A stretch of 64,000 nucleotides of DNA from Acidiferrum sp963771295. Its GTDB lineage: Bacteria > Acidobacteriota > Terriglobia > Acidiferrales > UBA7541. The stretch covers positions 310,001-374,000 of the forward strand of contig CAVYTB010000005.1 of NCBI GenBank assembly GCA_963771295.1, read 5' to 3'. The position numbers were made by a program, and so were the translations under genes. The notes beneath the pieces were generated by a model. It saw nothing but the letters and a program-made list of their open reading frames with translations, was not told where the DNA came from and made no database searches. Of the stretch, positions 16,751-25,631 are shown in pieces. Position 1 is the first letter of the stretch. Each line of letters starts with the position of its first letter.

Positions 16751-18856
16751 AGCGGTTGCGGTGCCGGCGATTCCCTTTTCTAAGACTCGCTTCAATTCAT
16801 TCGGATCGCTTACCGGCGGCAAGCATGTCGTCCCGGAACACACCACTGCAACCGATTTGTCTTTCGGCAAATAAGGAATTGCCTGCCGCAACGCTGGCGG
16901 CAGATTTTCCAGCGAAGATTCTGGCGTCACGCGCAAGACTGCCTTGCCGAGCCGGAAAACGGCATCCGCTGCTTCCGCGAGATTCTGCGCAGTTGGGTCT
17001 CCTGCCGGGCCAGTGATGACGACCTGCGTCGGATGCTCGGAGGATAGAACCGCCGCCAGGCCGTAGGTCGCCGCGAACAGCCCATACTGTGCGGCAATTC
17101 CCGCGAATGCGTCCAAGGTTTTTTTCGCCCAGTCGTAATATCGCCGGTCGTCGGTGTACGCGTGCATGCGAGTCAGCGCCATGATCGCTGCGGAGTTCGT
17201 TCCCGGCGTAGGCGAATCCTGGAACGGCTTGCGCCGCACCTCCAGTCCTCCCATCGGCGGGGCATCAGAAGCGCGGTCGAAGAAACCGCCACCTGCCGCG
17301 TCGCCATATTTCTCAATGGCCAGATCCATGGTTTGTTGCGCGGCGCGAAAATACTCGGAATCAAGCGTGGATTCGTAGGCATCCAGCAACGCCAGCACAC
17401 CGAAGATCTGGTCATCCAGCGAGCCGCGCAGGGCCGGCCCGCCAATGCGATGGGCAAAGCCTTGTTCCTCACTCCAAGCCCCCTTCAGCATGCGGTCGAG
17501 CGTCTTCAACGCAAACGATCCGCAGGCCGAAGCGAGTTCTCCCGTCAGCGTGCAGGTAGCGGCCAGATATGCAGAGGCAAACATCGCGTTCCAGCTCACG
17601 TACATCGTTTTGTCGATGAATGGGGTAGGCCGCGGCAAGCGCGCCTGAAGCATCTTGCGTTTCGCGTTGGCGATCGTCGGCCGCACATTCGATTCTTCCA
17701 GCCCGAGTGTCCGCGCAATCTCCGCGGCATCGCGCGCAATCCACAAGACATTTTTCGCCGGGTTGTGATGCATCTCTCCGTGCGCTTCTACGTCGAAATA
17801 CAATTCCATGATGCGCGCCTCGTCCTTCGGAAGCGCGGCACGAAGTTCATCCAGCGTCCAGGTGAAATAATCGCCGTCATCGTCGAGGGAATAGTCGGCA
17901 TCCTGGCTGGCATAAAAACCGCCGTTTTGCTGGTCGGAGAGCAATTCGTTCACCCACCCGATGATTCCCTGCGCGGTGTCTCGCAAAAACGGGTTCTTGG
18001 CGACCTGCCAGCCGTGCAGATAATTCTTCAACAATTCGGAATTATCGTAACTCATCTTTTCGAAATGCGGGACCAGCCAGCGTTCGTCTACCGAATAGCG
18101 ATGGAAGCCGCCGGCGAGCTGGTCGTACACCCCGCCTTTGGCCATTTTCTCGAGCGTGGTCTCCGCCATCGCGAGCAGGTGCTTCTCGCCGGTTTGCCGG
18201 TAGCGCTCGAGAATCAGATCGATGCCTGAGGCATGCGGGAATTTCGGCGCGGTTCCGAAGCCACCATTGCGAATATCGAAGAGTTGCGTGATCGCGCTGA
18301 TCTGCGCGTCGATCACACTGAGATCAAACTCCGCTCGGGCTCCAGCAAACACTTCCGCCTTCGCTACTGCCTCGGACAAGGATTCCGCGGTGCGCGCCAG
18401 ATCTTCGCGCTTGTTCTTGTACGCATCTGCCACCGCCAGCAGCACGCGACGAAAACCGGGCCTCCCTTGCTGATCCTCCGGCGGAAAATACGTCCCGCCA
18501 AAAAACGGTTTGCCATCCGGCATCAAAAATCCGGTGAGCGGCCATCCTCCTTGCCCGCTGATGGCGCTGATGGCGGACTGATATCGCGAATCGACGTCGG
18601 GTCGTTCGTCGCGATCGACTTTTACGGGCACAAAATGTTCGTTGATGACCTTCGCGATTTCCGGATTCTCGTAGCTTTCGCGGTCGATCACATGGCACCA
18701 GTGGCACCAGACCGCGCCGATATCCAGCAGGATGGGCTTGTCTTCACTTTTGGCGCGCGCAAAGGCGCCTTCGCCCCATTCACACCAATCGATGGGTTGG
18801 TGCGCCGCCGAGCGGAGATACGGGCTCGCTGAATCTTTCAGGCTGTTCTGGTTCAT
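16745..18856 (-). CDS. DUF255 thioredoxin-fold protein (YyaL/spermatogenesis-associated protein 20 family)
   Basis: A 703-residue protein with an N-terminal thioredoxin-like DUF255 domain (CGWGEGAF-type start, GAVWCHWCHVIDRESYEN with an active-site CHWC, VKVDRDERPDVD) and a long alpha/alpha-barrel like those of N-acylglucosamine 2-epimerases and glycosidases (GGVYDQLAGGFHRYSVDERWLVPHFEKM). Length is full for the family, which is universal but has no agreed biochemical function. GGAG precedes the ATG by nine bases. Its stop codon lies in a hairpin repeat. Redox activity is inferred only from the CxxC motif. Confidence 0.92.
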   Translation of the reverse strand: MNQNSLKDSASPYLRSAAHQPIDWCEWGEGAFARAKSEDKPILLDIGAVWCHWCHVIDRESYENPEIAKVINEHFVPVKVDRDERPDVDSRYQSAISAISGQGGWPLTGFLMPDGKPFFGGTYFPPEDQQGRPGFRRVLLAVADAYKNKREDLARTAESLSEAVAKAEVFAGARAEFDLSVIDAQISAITQLFDIRNGGFGTAPKFPHASGIDLILERYRQTGEKHLLAMAETTLEKMAKGGVYDQLAGGFHRYSVDERWLVPHFEKMSYDNSELLKNYLHGWQVAKNPFLRDTAQGIIGWVNELLSDQQNGGFYASQDADYSLDDDGDYFTWTLDELRAALPKDEARIMELYFDVEAHGEMHHNPAKNVLWIARDAAEIARTLGLEESNVRPTIANAKRKMLQARLPRPTPFIDKTMYVSWNAMFASAYLAATCTLTGELASACGSFALKTLDRMLKGAWSEEQGFAHRIGGPALRGSLDDQIFGVLALLDAYESTLDSEYFRAAQQTMDLAIEKYGDAAGGGFFDRASDAPPMGGLEVRRKPFQDSPTPGTNSAAIMALTRMHAYTDDRRYYDWAKKTLDAFAGIAAQYGLFAATYGLAAVLSSEHPTQVVITGPAGDPTAQNLAEAADAVFRLGKAVLRVTPESSLENLPPALRQAIPYLPKDKSVAVVCSGTTCLPPVSDPNELKRVLEKGIAGTATAL

Positions 18857-18935
18857 TGTGCGTGGCTCCGTTCGAGGGCTTGCCGGGAAAGGCTACCGTT
18901 TCGTGGTGAAATTAGCAGAGTTCGGTCCGAGTCGG

Positions 18936-19412
18936 CTATTGCACCTGGTCGCCTGGGCCCAGATCCCGCGGGTCAATCGGCTTTCGTCCAGCGTAGCCTT
19001 CATCCTGGCGGTGGTAATAGCGGATGCGCTCTTCGCCCAGTTTCCAGCATAGATAGACTTCTTCGTTGTTCAGCACCGACGGAAAATCGAGCAATCCCAC
19101 ATCGAGGTCTTTCACCAGGCAGCCAGAGGAGACGATCTTCTCCAGGTTCGTCTTCATCAGTTCCGCGAGGCTTTGGTGGGTCATGCGCTTTTCCGCCAGC
19201 TTGGCATATGGCACCAGCACTCCGCCCATCATCAGAATGCGCGTGGAAACCGCGGTGAGTTCCTGATCAATTTCAGAAAGTTTTTTGCGCGCGTCGATAG
19301 CTTCGATCAGAAACGGCTCGAGTTCACGCCGAGTGCGCTCTGCCTCGGTCAGCGTGAACATTCGCTGTGGTGGCTCCGGTAGTTCCTCGGGATCTTCGTC
19401 GTGTTCCGCCAT
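18936..19412 (-). CDS. DUF2203 family protein
   Basis: A 158-residue protein matching the DUF2203 family: RMFTLTEAERTRRELEPFL, a central coiled helix, then DLDVGLLDFPSVLNNEEVYLCWKLGEERIRYYH, the diagnostic conserved block. GGAGAGGGC directly precedes the ATG. The N-terminus and C-terminus are acidic. It sits between nadA and the DUF255 gene on the same strand, with gaps of 45 and 79 bases, so co-transcription is possible. No function is known for the family. Confidence 0.88.
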   Translation of the reverse strand: MAEHDEDPEELPEPPQRMFTLTEAERTRRELEPFLIEAIDARKKLSEIDQELTAVSTRILMMGGVLVPYAKLAEKRMTHQSLAELMKTNLEKIVSSGCLVKDLDVGLLDFPSVLNNEEVYLCWKLGEERIRYYHRQDEGYAGRKPIDPRDLGPGDQVQ

Positions 19413-19457
19413 GCCCTCTCCGTACCGCGTGACTGCCGCGAACTTGCATCCCTTGGC

Positions 19458-20624
19458 TTAGCGCAAAGCCAGCATGCGGTCTAACGCCACCTTGGCGAAT
19501 TGCCGCGTACGTTCGTCCACCGAAATCTGATTCACTATTTTTCCCGCTGCGAGATTTTCCAGCGCCCACAGCAAATGCTGCGGCGTTATGCGGAACATCG
19601 TGGTGCACACGCACACACTAGGATCCAGCGACATCACTTTGCGATCCTTCATTTCCTTGCTGAGGCGGTTCACCAAATGGATTTCCGTGCCCACCGCCCA
19701 TTCCGTTCCCGCCGGCGAAGCCAGAATCGACTTGACGATGCCTTCCGTGGAGCCAATTTCGTCCGCGGCTTGAGCTACTTCGAAGCGGCATTCCGGATGG
19801 ACGATCACGCGTATACCCGGATGTTCCTTGCGGACCTTGGCCACGAGCTCGGGAGTGAAGCGTTGGTGTACGGAACAATAGCCCTTCCACAGAATCACTT
19901 TTGCTTTGCGCAGGGCTTCCGGAGCGTTGCCTCCCAAATCCTGGAACGGGTCCCACACGACCATTTCGTCGAGCGGAATGCCCATGCGATAGCCGGTATT
20001 GCGCCCCAAATGCTCATCCGGGAGAAACAAAACTTTTTCGCCGCGCGCAAACGCCCACTTCATCACGGCAGCGGCATTGCTGCTGGTGCACACCGAACCA
20101 CCATGTTCGCCGGTGAAGGACTTGATGGCTGCCGTGGAATTCATGTACGTCACAGGGATGATGCTGTTCGTGTCCAGAACGCTGCCCAGTTCTTCCCAGC
20201 ACGATTCCACCTGACCGATGTCCGCCATGTCCGCCATCGAGCATCCAGCATTCAAGTCTGGTAGCACCACAATCTGTTGATCGCGCCGCAGAATGTCCGC
20301 GCTCTCAGCCATGAAGTGCACGCCGCAAAACACGATGTATTTTCCGTCGGCTTGCGAGGCTTGCTGCGAGAGTTTCAGCGAGTCGCCGCGAAAGTCCGCA
20401 AACTTCACAACTTCATCGCGCTGATAGTGATGCCCGAGGATTACCACGTCCCTGCCGAGCTTCGCTTTCGCCGATGCAATGCGTTCATCCAGCGCGTTGT
20501 CTGGCACTAGAAGATACGAATCGAAATCGCAGCCCACGCCCTTTTCGATTTCCGGGGCGCGCAAGGTGTCGGGCTGCTGTGAGCCCGCCAACGATATATT
20601 GGAGATAGTGGTAAGGCCTGCCAT
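19458..20624 (-). CDS. nadA: Quinolinate synthase A
   Basis: Condenses iminoaspartate with dihydroxyacetone phosphate to quinolinate in NAD synthesis, using an oxygen-sensitive [4Fe-4S] cluster. Visible family blocks are ILGHHYQRDEVVKFADFRGDSL, FCGVHFMAESADIL, the PDLNAGCSMADM block, MNSTAAIKSF with VCTSSNA, HPEC, GTEIHLVNRL, and the C-terminal SVCVCTTM. The three cluster cysteines fall in these blocks. The start is ATG 20624 (388 residues), with AGGA upstream; the open frame extends further upstream but the extra residues look unrelated. nadB and nadC are not in the window. moaA, another iron-sulfur enzyme, lies upstream on the same strand. Confidence 0.97.
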   Translation of the reverse strand: MAGLTTISNISLAGSQQPDTLRAPEIEKGVGCDFDSYLLVPDNALDERIASAKAKLGRDVVILGHHYQRDEVVKFADFRGDSLKLSQQASQADGKYIVFCGVHFMAESADILRRDQQIVVLPDLNAGCSMADMADIGQVESCWEELGSVLDTNSIIPVTYMNSTAAIKSFTGEHGGSVCTSSNAAAVMKWAFARGEKVLFLPDEHLGRNTGYRMGIPLDEMVVWDPFQDLGGNAPEALRKAKVILWKGYCSVHQRFTPELVAKVRKEHPGIRVIVHPECRFEVAQAADEIGSTEGIVKSILASPAGTEWAVGTEIHLVNRLSKEMKDRKVMSLDPSVCVCTTMFRITPQHLLWALENLAAGKIVNQISVDERTRQFAKVALDRMLALR

Positions 20625-20749
20625 GGTGTCCTGCTGTAAGGGTATCCTCTTGTTCCCTGTGTCTGTTAGATGAATTCTTACGCCTTTTGGTGGGAATTTA
20701 CCAGCGGTTCGCGAAGCGCCACGCGCTGCGTCCCGCTGTCGCAATCGCT

Positions 20750-21733
20750 TCATCCCCCGATGAACACCATGGTTCGTGAGGGAGGCACAAATCCCGGTTC
20801 GTTGATTCGGTGCCCCTCTTCTTTTTCCATCACCACGGATTTCACCCACGCAACAATCTCTTCGTCGGAAGCGTTCGCGCGCAGCATGGAGCGCATATCG
20901 CGATCTTCCTTGCTGAACAGGCAGGTGCGCAGCTTTCCGTCAGCAGTCAGCCGGATTCGGGAACAATGCCCGCAGAAGGCTTGCGTGACCGGCGCAATCA
21001 AGCCAATCTGGCCCGGCGCGCCATCGGCAAAACGATACTTCCTGGCCGTTTCGCTGGCTTCGTGGGGGATCTGCTCCAGCGGCCATTGCGCGTTGATCCT
21101 TTCAAATACTTCCGCAGCGGGCACCACCAGGGTGCGCGACCAGTGGCGGTCCGCGTCCAATGGCATGAACTCGATGAAGCGCATGATCACGCCGCGCTGG
21201 CGCGCAAACGCCGCGAAGGCTTCCACCTCATCGTCGTTCAGCCCGCGCACCAGCACCGCGTTGACTTTCGCCGGCGCAAGCTTCGAAGCCTGCGCCGTAT
21301 CGATTCCCCTCATCACATTGTCGTAGGAGCGCGTGCGGGTAATCTTCTCGAACCTCACTGGGTCCAGTGAATCCAAGCTTATGTTGATGCGATTCAGTCC
21401 CGCGTCCAGCAATTTCTGGCAACGCTCGGCCAGCAAGTGGCCATTCGTAGTGATCGACAAATCTTGCACGCCGAAATCACGCAGCCGCGCGATGAACGCT
21501 TCGACTCCTTCGCGCACCAGCGGCTCGCCTCCGGTAATGCGCACTTTGCGAATCCCGAGCCCCACAAAAATACGGGCCAAGCGCTCCAGTTCAGTCCACG
21601 AAAGAATCTCGTCGTGGTCGCGATAATTTTCCGGGTCAGCCGACCGGCAATACACGCAGCGAAAATTGCAGCGGTCAGTGACTGATATTCGCAGGTCGGT
21701 GATTTGCCGTCCGAATTTGTCGTAGAGGCTCAT
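20750..21733 (-). CDS. moaA: GTP 3',8-cyclase (molybdenum cofactor biosynthesis)
   Basis: Radical SAM enzyme that converts GTP to 3',8-cyclo-GTP, the first step of molybdenum cofactor synthesis. The N-terminal cluster motif CNFRCVYC is at about 23-30, the GGEPLVREG loop at about 70, the C-terminal cluster CGHC plus a further Cys (RTCLF), and the essential C-terminal GG ends the protein. The start is ATG 21733 (327 residues); the longer in-frame start at 21823 would lie in the leader hairpins. The leader contains a probable Moco riboswitch and a terminator, so expression should drop when cofactor is plentiful. No other moa/moe gene is nearby. Confidence 0.97.
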   Translation of the reverse strand: MSLYDKFGRQITDLRISVTDRCNFRCVYCRSADPENYRDHDEILSWTELERLARIFVGLGIRKVRITGGEPLVREGVEAFIARLRDFGVQDLSITTNGHLLAERCQKLLDAGLNRINISLDSLDPVRFEKITRTRSYDNVMRGIDTAQASKLAPAKVNAVLVRGLNDDEVEAFAAFARQRGVIMRFIEFMPLDADRHWSRTLVVPAAEVFERINAQWPLEQIPHEASETARKYRFADGAPGQIGLIAPVTQAFCGHCSRIRLTADGKLRTCLFSKEDRDMRSMLRANASDEEIVAWVKSVVMEKEEGHRINEPGFVPPSRTMVFIGG

Positions 21734-21743
21734 GAGTTGCCTG

Positions 21744-21776
21744 CAAAACAAAAACCCGATTCGCCATGGAATCGGG
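21744..21776 (-). terminator. Leader terminator before moaA
   Basis: On the minus strand an 8-base-pair stem CCCGATTC/GAATCGGG with a 6-base loop is followed by TTTTTGTTTT and lies only about 11 bases before the moaA ATG. A terminator inside a 5' leader, downstream of a riboswitch-like fold, is the usual expression platform for transcriptional control. Confidence 0.8.
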
Positions 21777-21810
21777 CACGCGACGAAAATCCGCAGATTT
21801 CCGTGTAGCG

Positions 21811-21930
21811 AGCTCCTTTCCAAGCGCGGGAGGCCCGGGCGTTTCCACCCAAACCCTTGGCGAACGATGCTCTGCTCGCCTCGCCCTGCTGCCGTGGATG
21901 TCTCTCCCGTAGGCCGGCAGGATCGGAGTT
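21811..21930 (-). promoter_or_regulatory. Probable molybdenum cofactor (Moco) riboswitch upstream of moaA
   Basis: The minus-strand leader of moaA contains the 3' signature of the Moco RNA motif: an AGGG-started hairpin capped by GGAAAC (stem with several G-U pairs), then GCCTCCCG, a short linker, CTTGGAAAGGAG. The same series (AGGG hairpin, GCCTCCCG, CTGGAAAGG) is known from the Escherichia coli moaA leader. CTCC at the 5' end can pair with the closing GGAG. The position is right: promoter, aptamer, terminator, moaA. Whether it senses the molybdenum or the tungsten form cannot be told from sequence. Identification is from memory of the family. Confidence 0.78.
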
Positions 21931-21939
21931 TACTTGGTC

Positions 21940-21968
21940 AGTGTACCGAGGTTTTTCAGGGAGTGCAA
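21940..21968 (-). promoter_or_regulatory. Sigma-70-like promoter of moaA
   Basis: TTGCAC and TACACT are separated by exactly 17 bases on the minus strand, and the predicted start falls just before the riboswitch. The -10 matches four of six consensus bases, the -35 three of six. Confidence 0.55.
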
Positions 21969-22035
21969 TCCTGGGTTCTCCCGATGCCGGCGCGCCGCGA
22001 ACGCTTCGATGACTGTGATACAGTCTGCTAACAGC

Positions 22036-23217
22036 ATGAGAATCTTCATCTTGGGTGCAGGGGCCACGGGCTCCCTTCTGGCTCAACTACTGGAGCGCCG
22101 AGGCCATCTGGTGTGGTGCGGCGATCGCGACCCCGCTCGGGCGCGCCGTTTTCTTGGCAAGAAATCCATCATTCCGGTGGCGAAAGTGAACGCGCGCAAT
22201 CTGCGTGGCATTGTGCGCGCGGCCAAAGGCTGCCATCTCATCATCAACGCCTCAGCTTCGGTATTCAACGAAATCGTGTTGCGCGCCGCTCTGCGTTTAC
22301 GCGCGCACTATCTCGACCTCAGTTCGCACCTGACACGCAATCCCTTCAGGGTCGAACAACTTCGTTATGCCAAAAGATTCGAAGAAAAGCGCCGCACCGC
22401 GTTGATCAATACGGGCGCGGCACCGGGATTGACCAACCTGCTCGTTAAACGCGCTGCCGAGCTTCTCGACGAGGTCTATTCCGTGCATATTCGGCTGTAT
22501 GAAAGCAGCGAAAGCGACGATCCGATTTCCCAGTGGTCGCCGGAAGTTTCTTTCGATGAAGCCATCTCCAGTCCCCGCATTTACCGCCGCAAGAAGTTCC
22601 AGTTCGGCAAGCGGTTCTCTGAATTGGAGAAATTCCGTTTTCCCGAGCCAATTGGCTCGGCCAATGTGGTGCTTGCAGCTCAAGATGAAGTGGCCACGTT
22701 GCCGTATTTCATTTCCATCCGCGACCTGGATGTAAAAATTGGTGGGAATGAGATTGATCGGTTACGCCGCTGGTACAAGCAGGGAAAACTTACGAAATCG
22801 CGCGGCATGAGCTCCGGTCGCTTTCCGGCAACTTCTTCGCCACGGAAAATCGCCGCATTGATTCGCCGGGGAATTCTGCAGAACGCGCGATTTGCCGCTG
22901 CCGTGCTGGTTCGCGGGGTGAAACATGGACCAAAAGAGGACCAGCAGTTGTTGATCCGCAGCGATGCTACGTTTCCAACCCTGTATCAGATTCGGCGCCA
23001 GGGACGCTTCACAACTCCAGTGGCCTACGCCACGGCGCACGTCGCCGTTTTGTTCGTCAACCATTTTCCGAAGGATCTCTACGGCGTGTACGCGCCAGAA
23101 ATGCTGCCCGCCCCGATGCGCCGGGCGATACTGGCTGGCATTCGCAAGAATGGCGTAAAACTGACGCACAAAATTACGCCGGTAAAAGCAGTTGAAGACG
23201 ACGAGGATCTGCTTTAA
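22036..23217 (+). CDS. Saccharopine dehydrogenase-like NAD(P)-binding protein
   Basis: A 393-residue protein with an N-terminal Rossmann fold (RIFILGAGATGSLLAQLLERRG, then GDRDPAR), NARNLRGIVRAAKGCHLIINAS and HYLDLSSH, typical of saccharopine dehydrogenase/homospermidine synthase-like oxidoreductases. NTGAAPGLTNLLVKRAAE is the family's second conserved block. The C-terminal half is unusually rich in Arg/Lys and ends in an acidic tail (EDDEDLL). The start is ATG 22036; an upstream in-frame ATG at 21934 would read through the moaA promoter. It is divergent from moaA. Substrate unknown; a carboxylate or lipid-linked reductase is possible. Confidence 0.82.
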   Translation: MRIFILGAGATGSLLAQLLERRGHLVWCGDRDPARARRFLGKKSIIPVAKVNARNLRGIVRAAKGCHLIINASASVFNEIVLRAALRLRAHYLDLSSHLTRNPFRVEQLRYAKRFEEKRRTALINTGAAPGLTNLLVKRAAELLDEVYSVHIRLYESSESDDPISQWSPEVSFDEAISSPRIYRRKKFQFGKRFSELEKFRFPEPIGSANVVLAAQDEVATLPYFISIRDLDVKIGGNEIDRLRRWYKQGKLTKSRGMSSGRFPATSSPRKIAALIRRGILQNARFAAAVLVRGVKHGPKEDQQLLIRSDATFPTLYQIRRQGRFTTPVAYATAHVAVLFVNHFPKDLYGVYAPEMLPAPMRRAILAGIRKNGVKLTHKITPVKAVEDDEDLL

Positions 23218-23370
23218 AGATAGGTGGGAAACCAGCGGCCACGCAAAGGATAAACGTGACCGCCTTTCAACTGCGGTGAAGCTTGTTCGGCACTGGCCAT
23301 CGCCGCGCGCCTGAAATTGCGGTCTACCTCTGCGCTGGGTTTGCAGCAATACAAGCTTATGACTTGAGCA

Positions 23371-23568
23371 TCAGCAGCAGCGGTTCGGCCGCGAATATTT
23401 GCGATTCAATTGCTCGACGTAAAACTCCGCCGGCGTGAGCGTTTCGTTCGGCTTGCTGCGTTTGGCGCACTCCAGGTAGCGATCGTATGCCGCGTCGCCG
23501 CTCCATTCACGCAGGCCGCGCCACAACAGGCCCGCGCCTTGCTTGACGATTTGCAGCCTGCGCTTCAT
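23371..23568 (-). CDS. YbdD/YjiX family small protein
   Basis: A 65-residue protein (MKRRLQIVKQ start, LREWSGDAAYDRYLE, LTPAEFYVEQL, ending in Cys-Cys) matching the short YbdD/YjiX family found next to cstA-type transporters. Its ATG overlaps the cstA stop (TGATG), so translation is coupled. In enterobacteria these small proteins are needed for pyruvate uptake by the related BtsT/CstA systems. Longer in-frame starts would lie inside cstA and are not needed. Confidence 0.88.
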   Translation of the reverse strand: MKRRLQIVKQGAGLLWRGLREWSGDAAYDRYLECAKRSKPNETLTPAEFYVEQLNRKYSRPNRCC

Positions 23569-25631
23569 CAGTCGCCCTCCGCCCACTGCGTGGGAATGTA
23601 CGGCGTCTCGTACAGCATCGGATCCTTCTTCCTGCGCAAAATGATGTACCACTGCACCACGGCTTCCGCGATCAGCACCAGGATCATCACGGCCAGTACC
23701 GCCGTCACCGCCGCATCCAGCCGCTGGTTAAAGATTCCTCGTTGCGCTTCGACGATCTTCGAGGCGGCAATTTTTCCAGCGGCAACCTGCGCGGCCTGCG
23801 CATTCGCCGCGGCCAGAAATCCGATGCGCGGATTCGCGCTGAAGATTTTCTGGTAGCTGGCGGTCATGGTGATGATCACGATCCAGATCATCGGCAGCAG
23901 CGTGACCCAGATCCAGCGCAAGCGTCCCATCTTCAACAGAATCGTCGTAGCGACAACCAGCGCGACCGCCGCCAGCAACTGGTTTGAGATGCCGAACAAT
24001 GGCCACAGCGAATTGATTCCGCCCAGCGGATCGATCACTCCCTGGTACAGGAAATATCCCCACGCCCCGACGATCAGCGCGCTCGATAATAGGATCGCGG
24101 GCAGCGAATTCATTTTCCCGATCGGCTTCCACACGCGCCCGCCGAGCTCCTGCACCATGAAGCGACCAACGCGCGTGCCCGCATCCAGTACCGTCAGAAT
24201 GAAAAGCGCTTCAAACATGATCGCGAAGTGGTACCAGATGCTCAGCAGGCGGTCCCCACCGATAGTGTTGGAAAAAATCTGGGCCATGCCGACGGCAAGA
24301 GACGGAGCTCCTCCGGCGCGGTTCAGCAGTGTTTGCTCGCCAACCGCGTGCGCCAGGCTCGTCATCGTCCCGGCAGTTACCGGATAACCCCACGCGGAGA
24401 TCGTTTGCGTAGCAGCATCTGGACTTGCGCCAACAATTCCCGCCGGGCTGTTGATCGCGAAATAGACGCCCGGAGGCATCGCGCAGGCCGCCACCATGGC
24501 CATCACGCCCACAAACGATTCCAGCAGCATCGCGCCATAGCCAATAAATCGCGCGTGGCCTTCGCGTTGAATCATCTTCGGCGTCGTGCCGCTGGAAATC
24601 AGCGAATGAAACCCGCTGATTGCGCCACACGCAATGGTAATGAAGCAGAACGGGAATATTTTGCCGGCAAACACCGGGCCGTTGCCGTCCACGAATCGCG
24701 TCAACGGAGGCATGAGCACTTGCGGACGTACCAAAAGAATTCCAGCGGCAAGAGAAAAGATGGCGCCGGCTTTGATAAACGCACTGAGGTAATCGCGGGG
24801 AGCCAGTAGCAGCCAAACCGGGAGAGACGAAGCCGCAAAGCCGTAGGCAATCAGCGCAAACGCGAGCGAGACACCGCTGAACGTGAACGCTTTCGCCCAA
24901 GTCGCGGAGTCTGCCACCCACTGCCCGGCCACCACGGAGAACAAAACCAATGCGACGCCAATGACCGAAGCTTCCAGCACGCGTCCGGGGCGGAAAAATC
25001 GGAGGTAGACGCCGAGCAAAAGAGCGATCGGGATGGTCATTGCCAGTGTGAAGGTGGCCCAGGGCGAAGACTTCAAGGCGTTGACAATTACCAGCGCCAC
25101 AACTCCCAGCAAAATGATCATGATCGCCAGCACCGCAAGCTGCGCGATGAATCCTCCGCGACGGCTCACTTCGTGCCGCGCCATCTCGCCCAGTGTTTTT
25201 CCGTCGCGCCGTATCGAGCAGAACAAAATCACAAAATCCTGCACGCAGCCGGCAAATGCCGCTCCGGCAATCAGCCACAATGTTCCCGGCAAATAGCCGA
25301 ATTGGGCTGCCAGCGTTGGACCTACCAACGGACCGGGTCCGGCGATCGCGGCAAAGTGATGGCCGAAGAGCACCCATTTGTTGGTGGGAACAAAGTCGCG
25401 GCCATCGTCGCGGCGTTCCGCTGGAGTAGCCCGGGTGTTGTCGAGCGCCAGCAATTTTGCCGCAATGAATGCCGAGTACAGGCGATATGCCAGCACGTAG
25501 AAGCACGCTGCCGCCAGCACAAACCATGTGGCATTGATGGGCTCTCCGCGATGGAAAGCAATCGTTCCGAGCGCCGTGGCCCCGACCAACGCTACAGCTA
25601 CCCAGACGATGATTTTCAACAGCGATTTCAT
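23568..25631 (-). CDS. cstA: Carbon starvation protein CstA, peptide/pyruvate transporter
   Basis: A 687-residue multi-pass inner-membrane transporter of the CstA family. Diagnostic blocks are the FGHHFAAIAGPGPLVGPTLAAQFGYLPG region, ICxxGxxSGFHSL-type (GAISGFHSLISSGTTPKM), the TIGGDRLLSIWYHF region, and LWPLFGISNQLLA. CstA proteins import peptides and/or pyruvate under carbon starvation. The start ATG overlaps the stop of the S10 carboxypeptidase gene by ATGA and its stop overlaps ybdD by TGATG, so the three form one tight unit. The context favours uptake of peptides or amino acids released by the peptidase. Confidence 0.95.
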   Translation of the reverse strand: MKSLLKIIVWVAVALVGATALGTIAFHRGEPINATWFVLAAACFYVLAYRLYSAFIAAKLLALDNTRATPAERRDDGRDFVPTNKWVLFGHHFAAIAGPGPLVGPTLAAQFGYLPGTLWLIAGAAFAGCVQDFVILFCSIRRDGKTLGEMARHEVSRRGGFIAQLAVLAIMIILLGVVALVIVNALKSSPWATFTLAMTIPIALLLGVYLRFFRPGRVLEASVIGVALVLFSVVAGQWVADSATWAKAFTFSGVSLAFALIAYGFAASSLPVWLLLAPRDYLSAFIKAGAIFSLAAGILLVRPQVLMPPLTRFVDGNGPVFAGKIFPFCFITIACGAISGFHSLISSGTTPKMIQREGHARFIGYGAMLLESFVGVMAMVAACAMPPGVYFAINSPAGIVGASPDAATQTISAWGYPVTAGTMTSLAHAVGEQTLLNRAGGAPSLAVGMAQIFSNTIGGDRLLSIWYHFAIMFEALFILTVLDAGTRVGRFMVQELGGRVWKPIGKMNSLPAILLSSALIVGAWGYFLYQGVIDPLGGINSLWPLFGISNQLLAAVALVVATTILLKMGRLRWIWVTLLPMIWIVIITMTASYQKIFSANPRIGFLAAANAQAAQVAAGKIAASKIVEAQRGIFNQRLDAAVTAVLAVMILVLIAEAVVQWYIILRRKKDPMLYETPYIPTQWAEGD

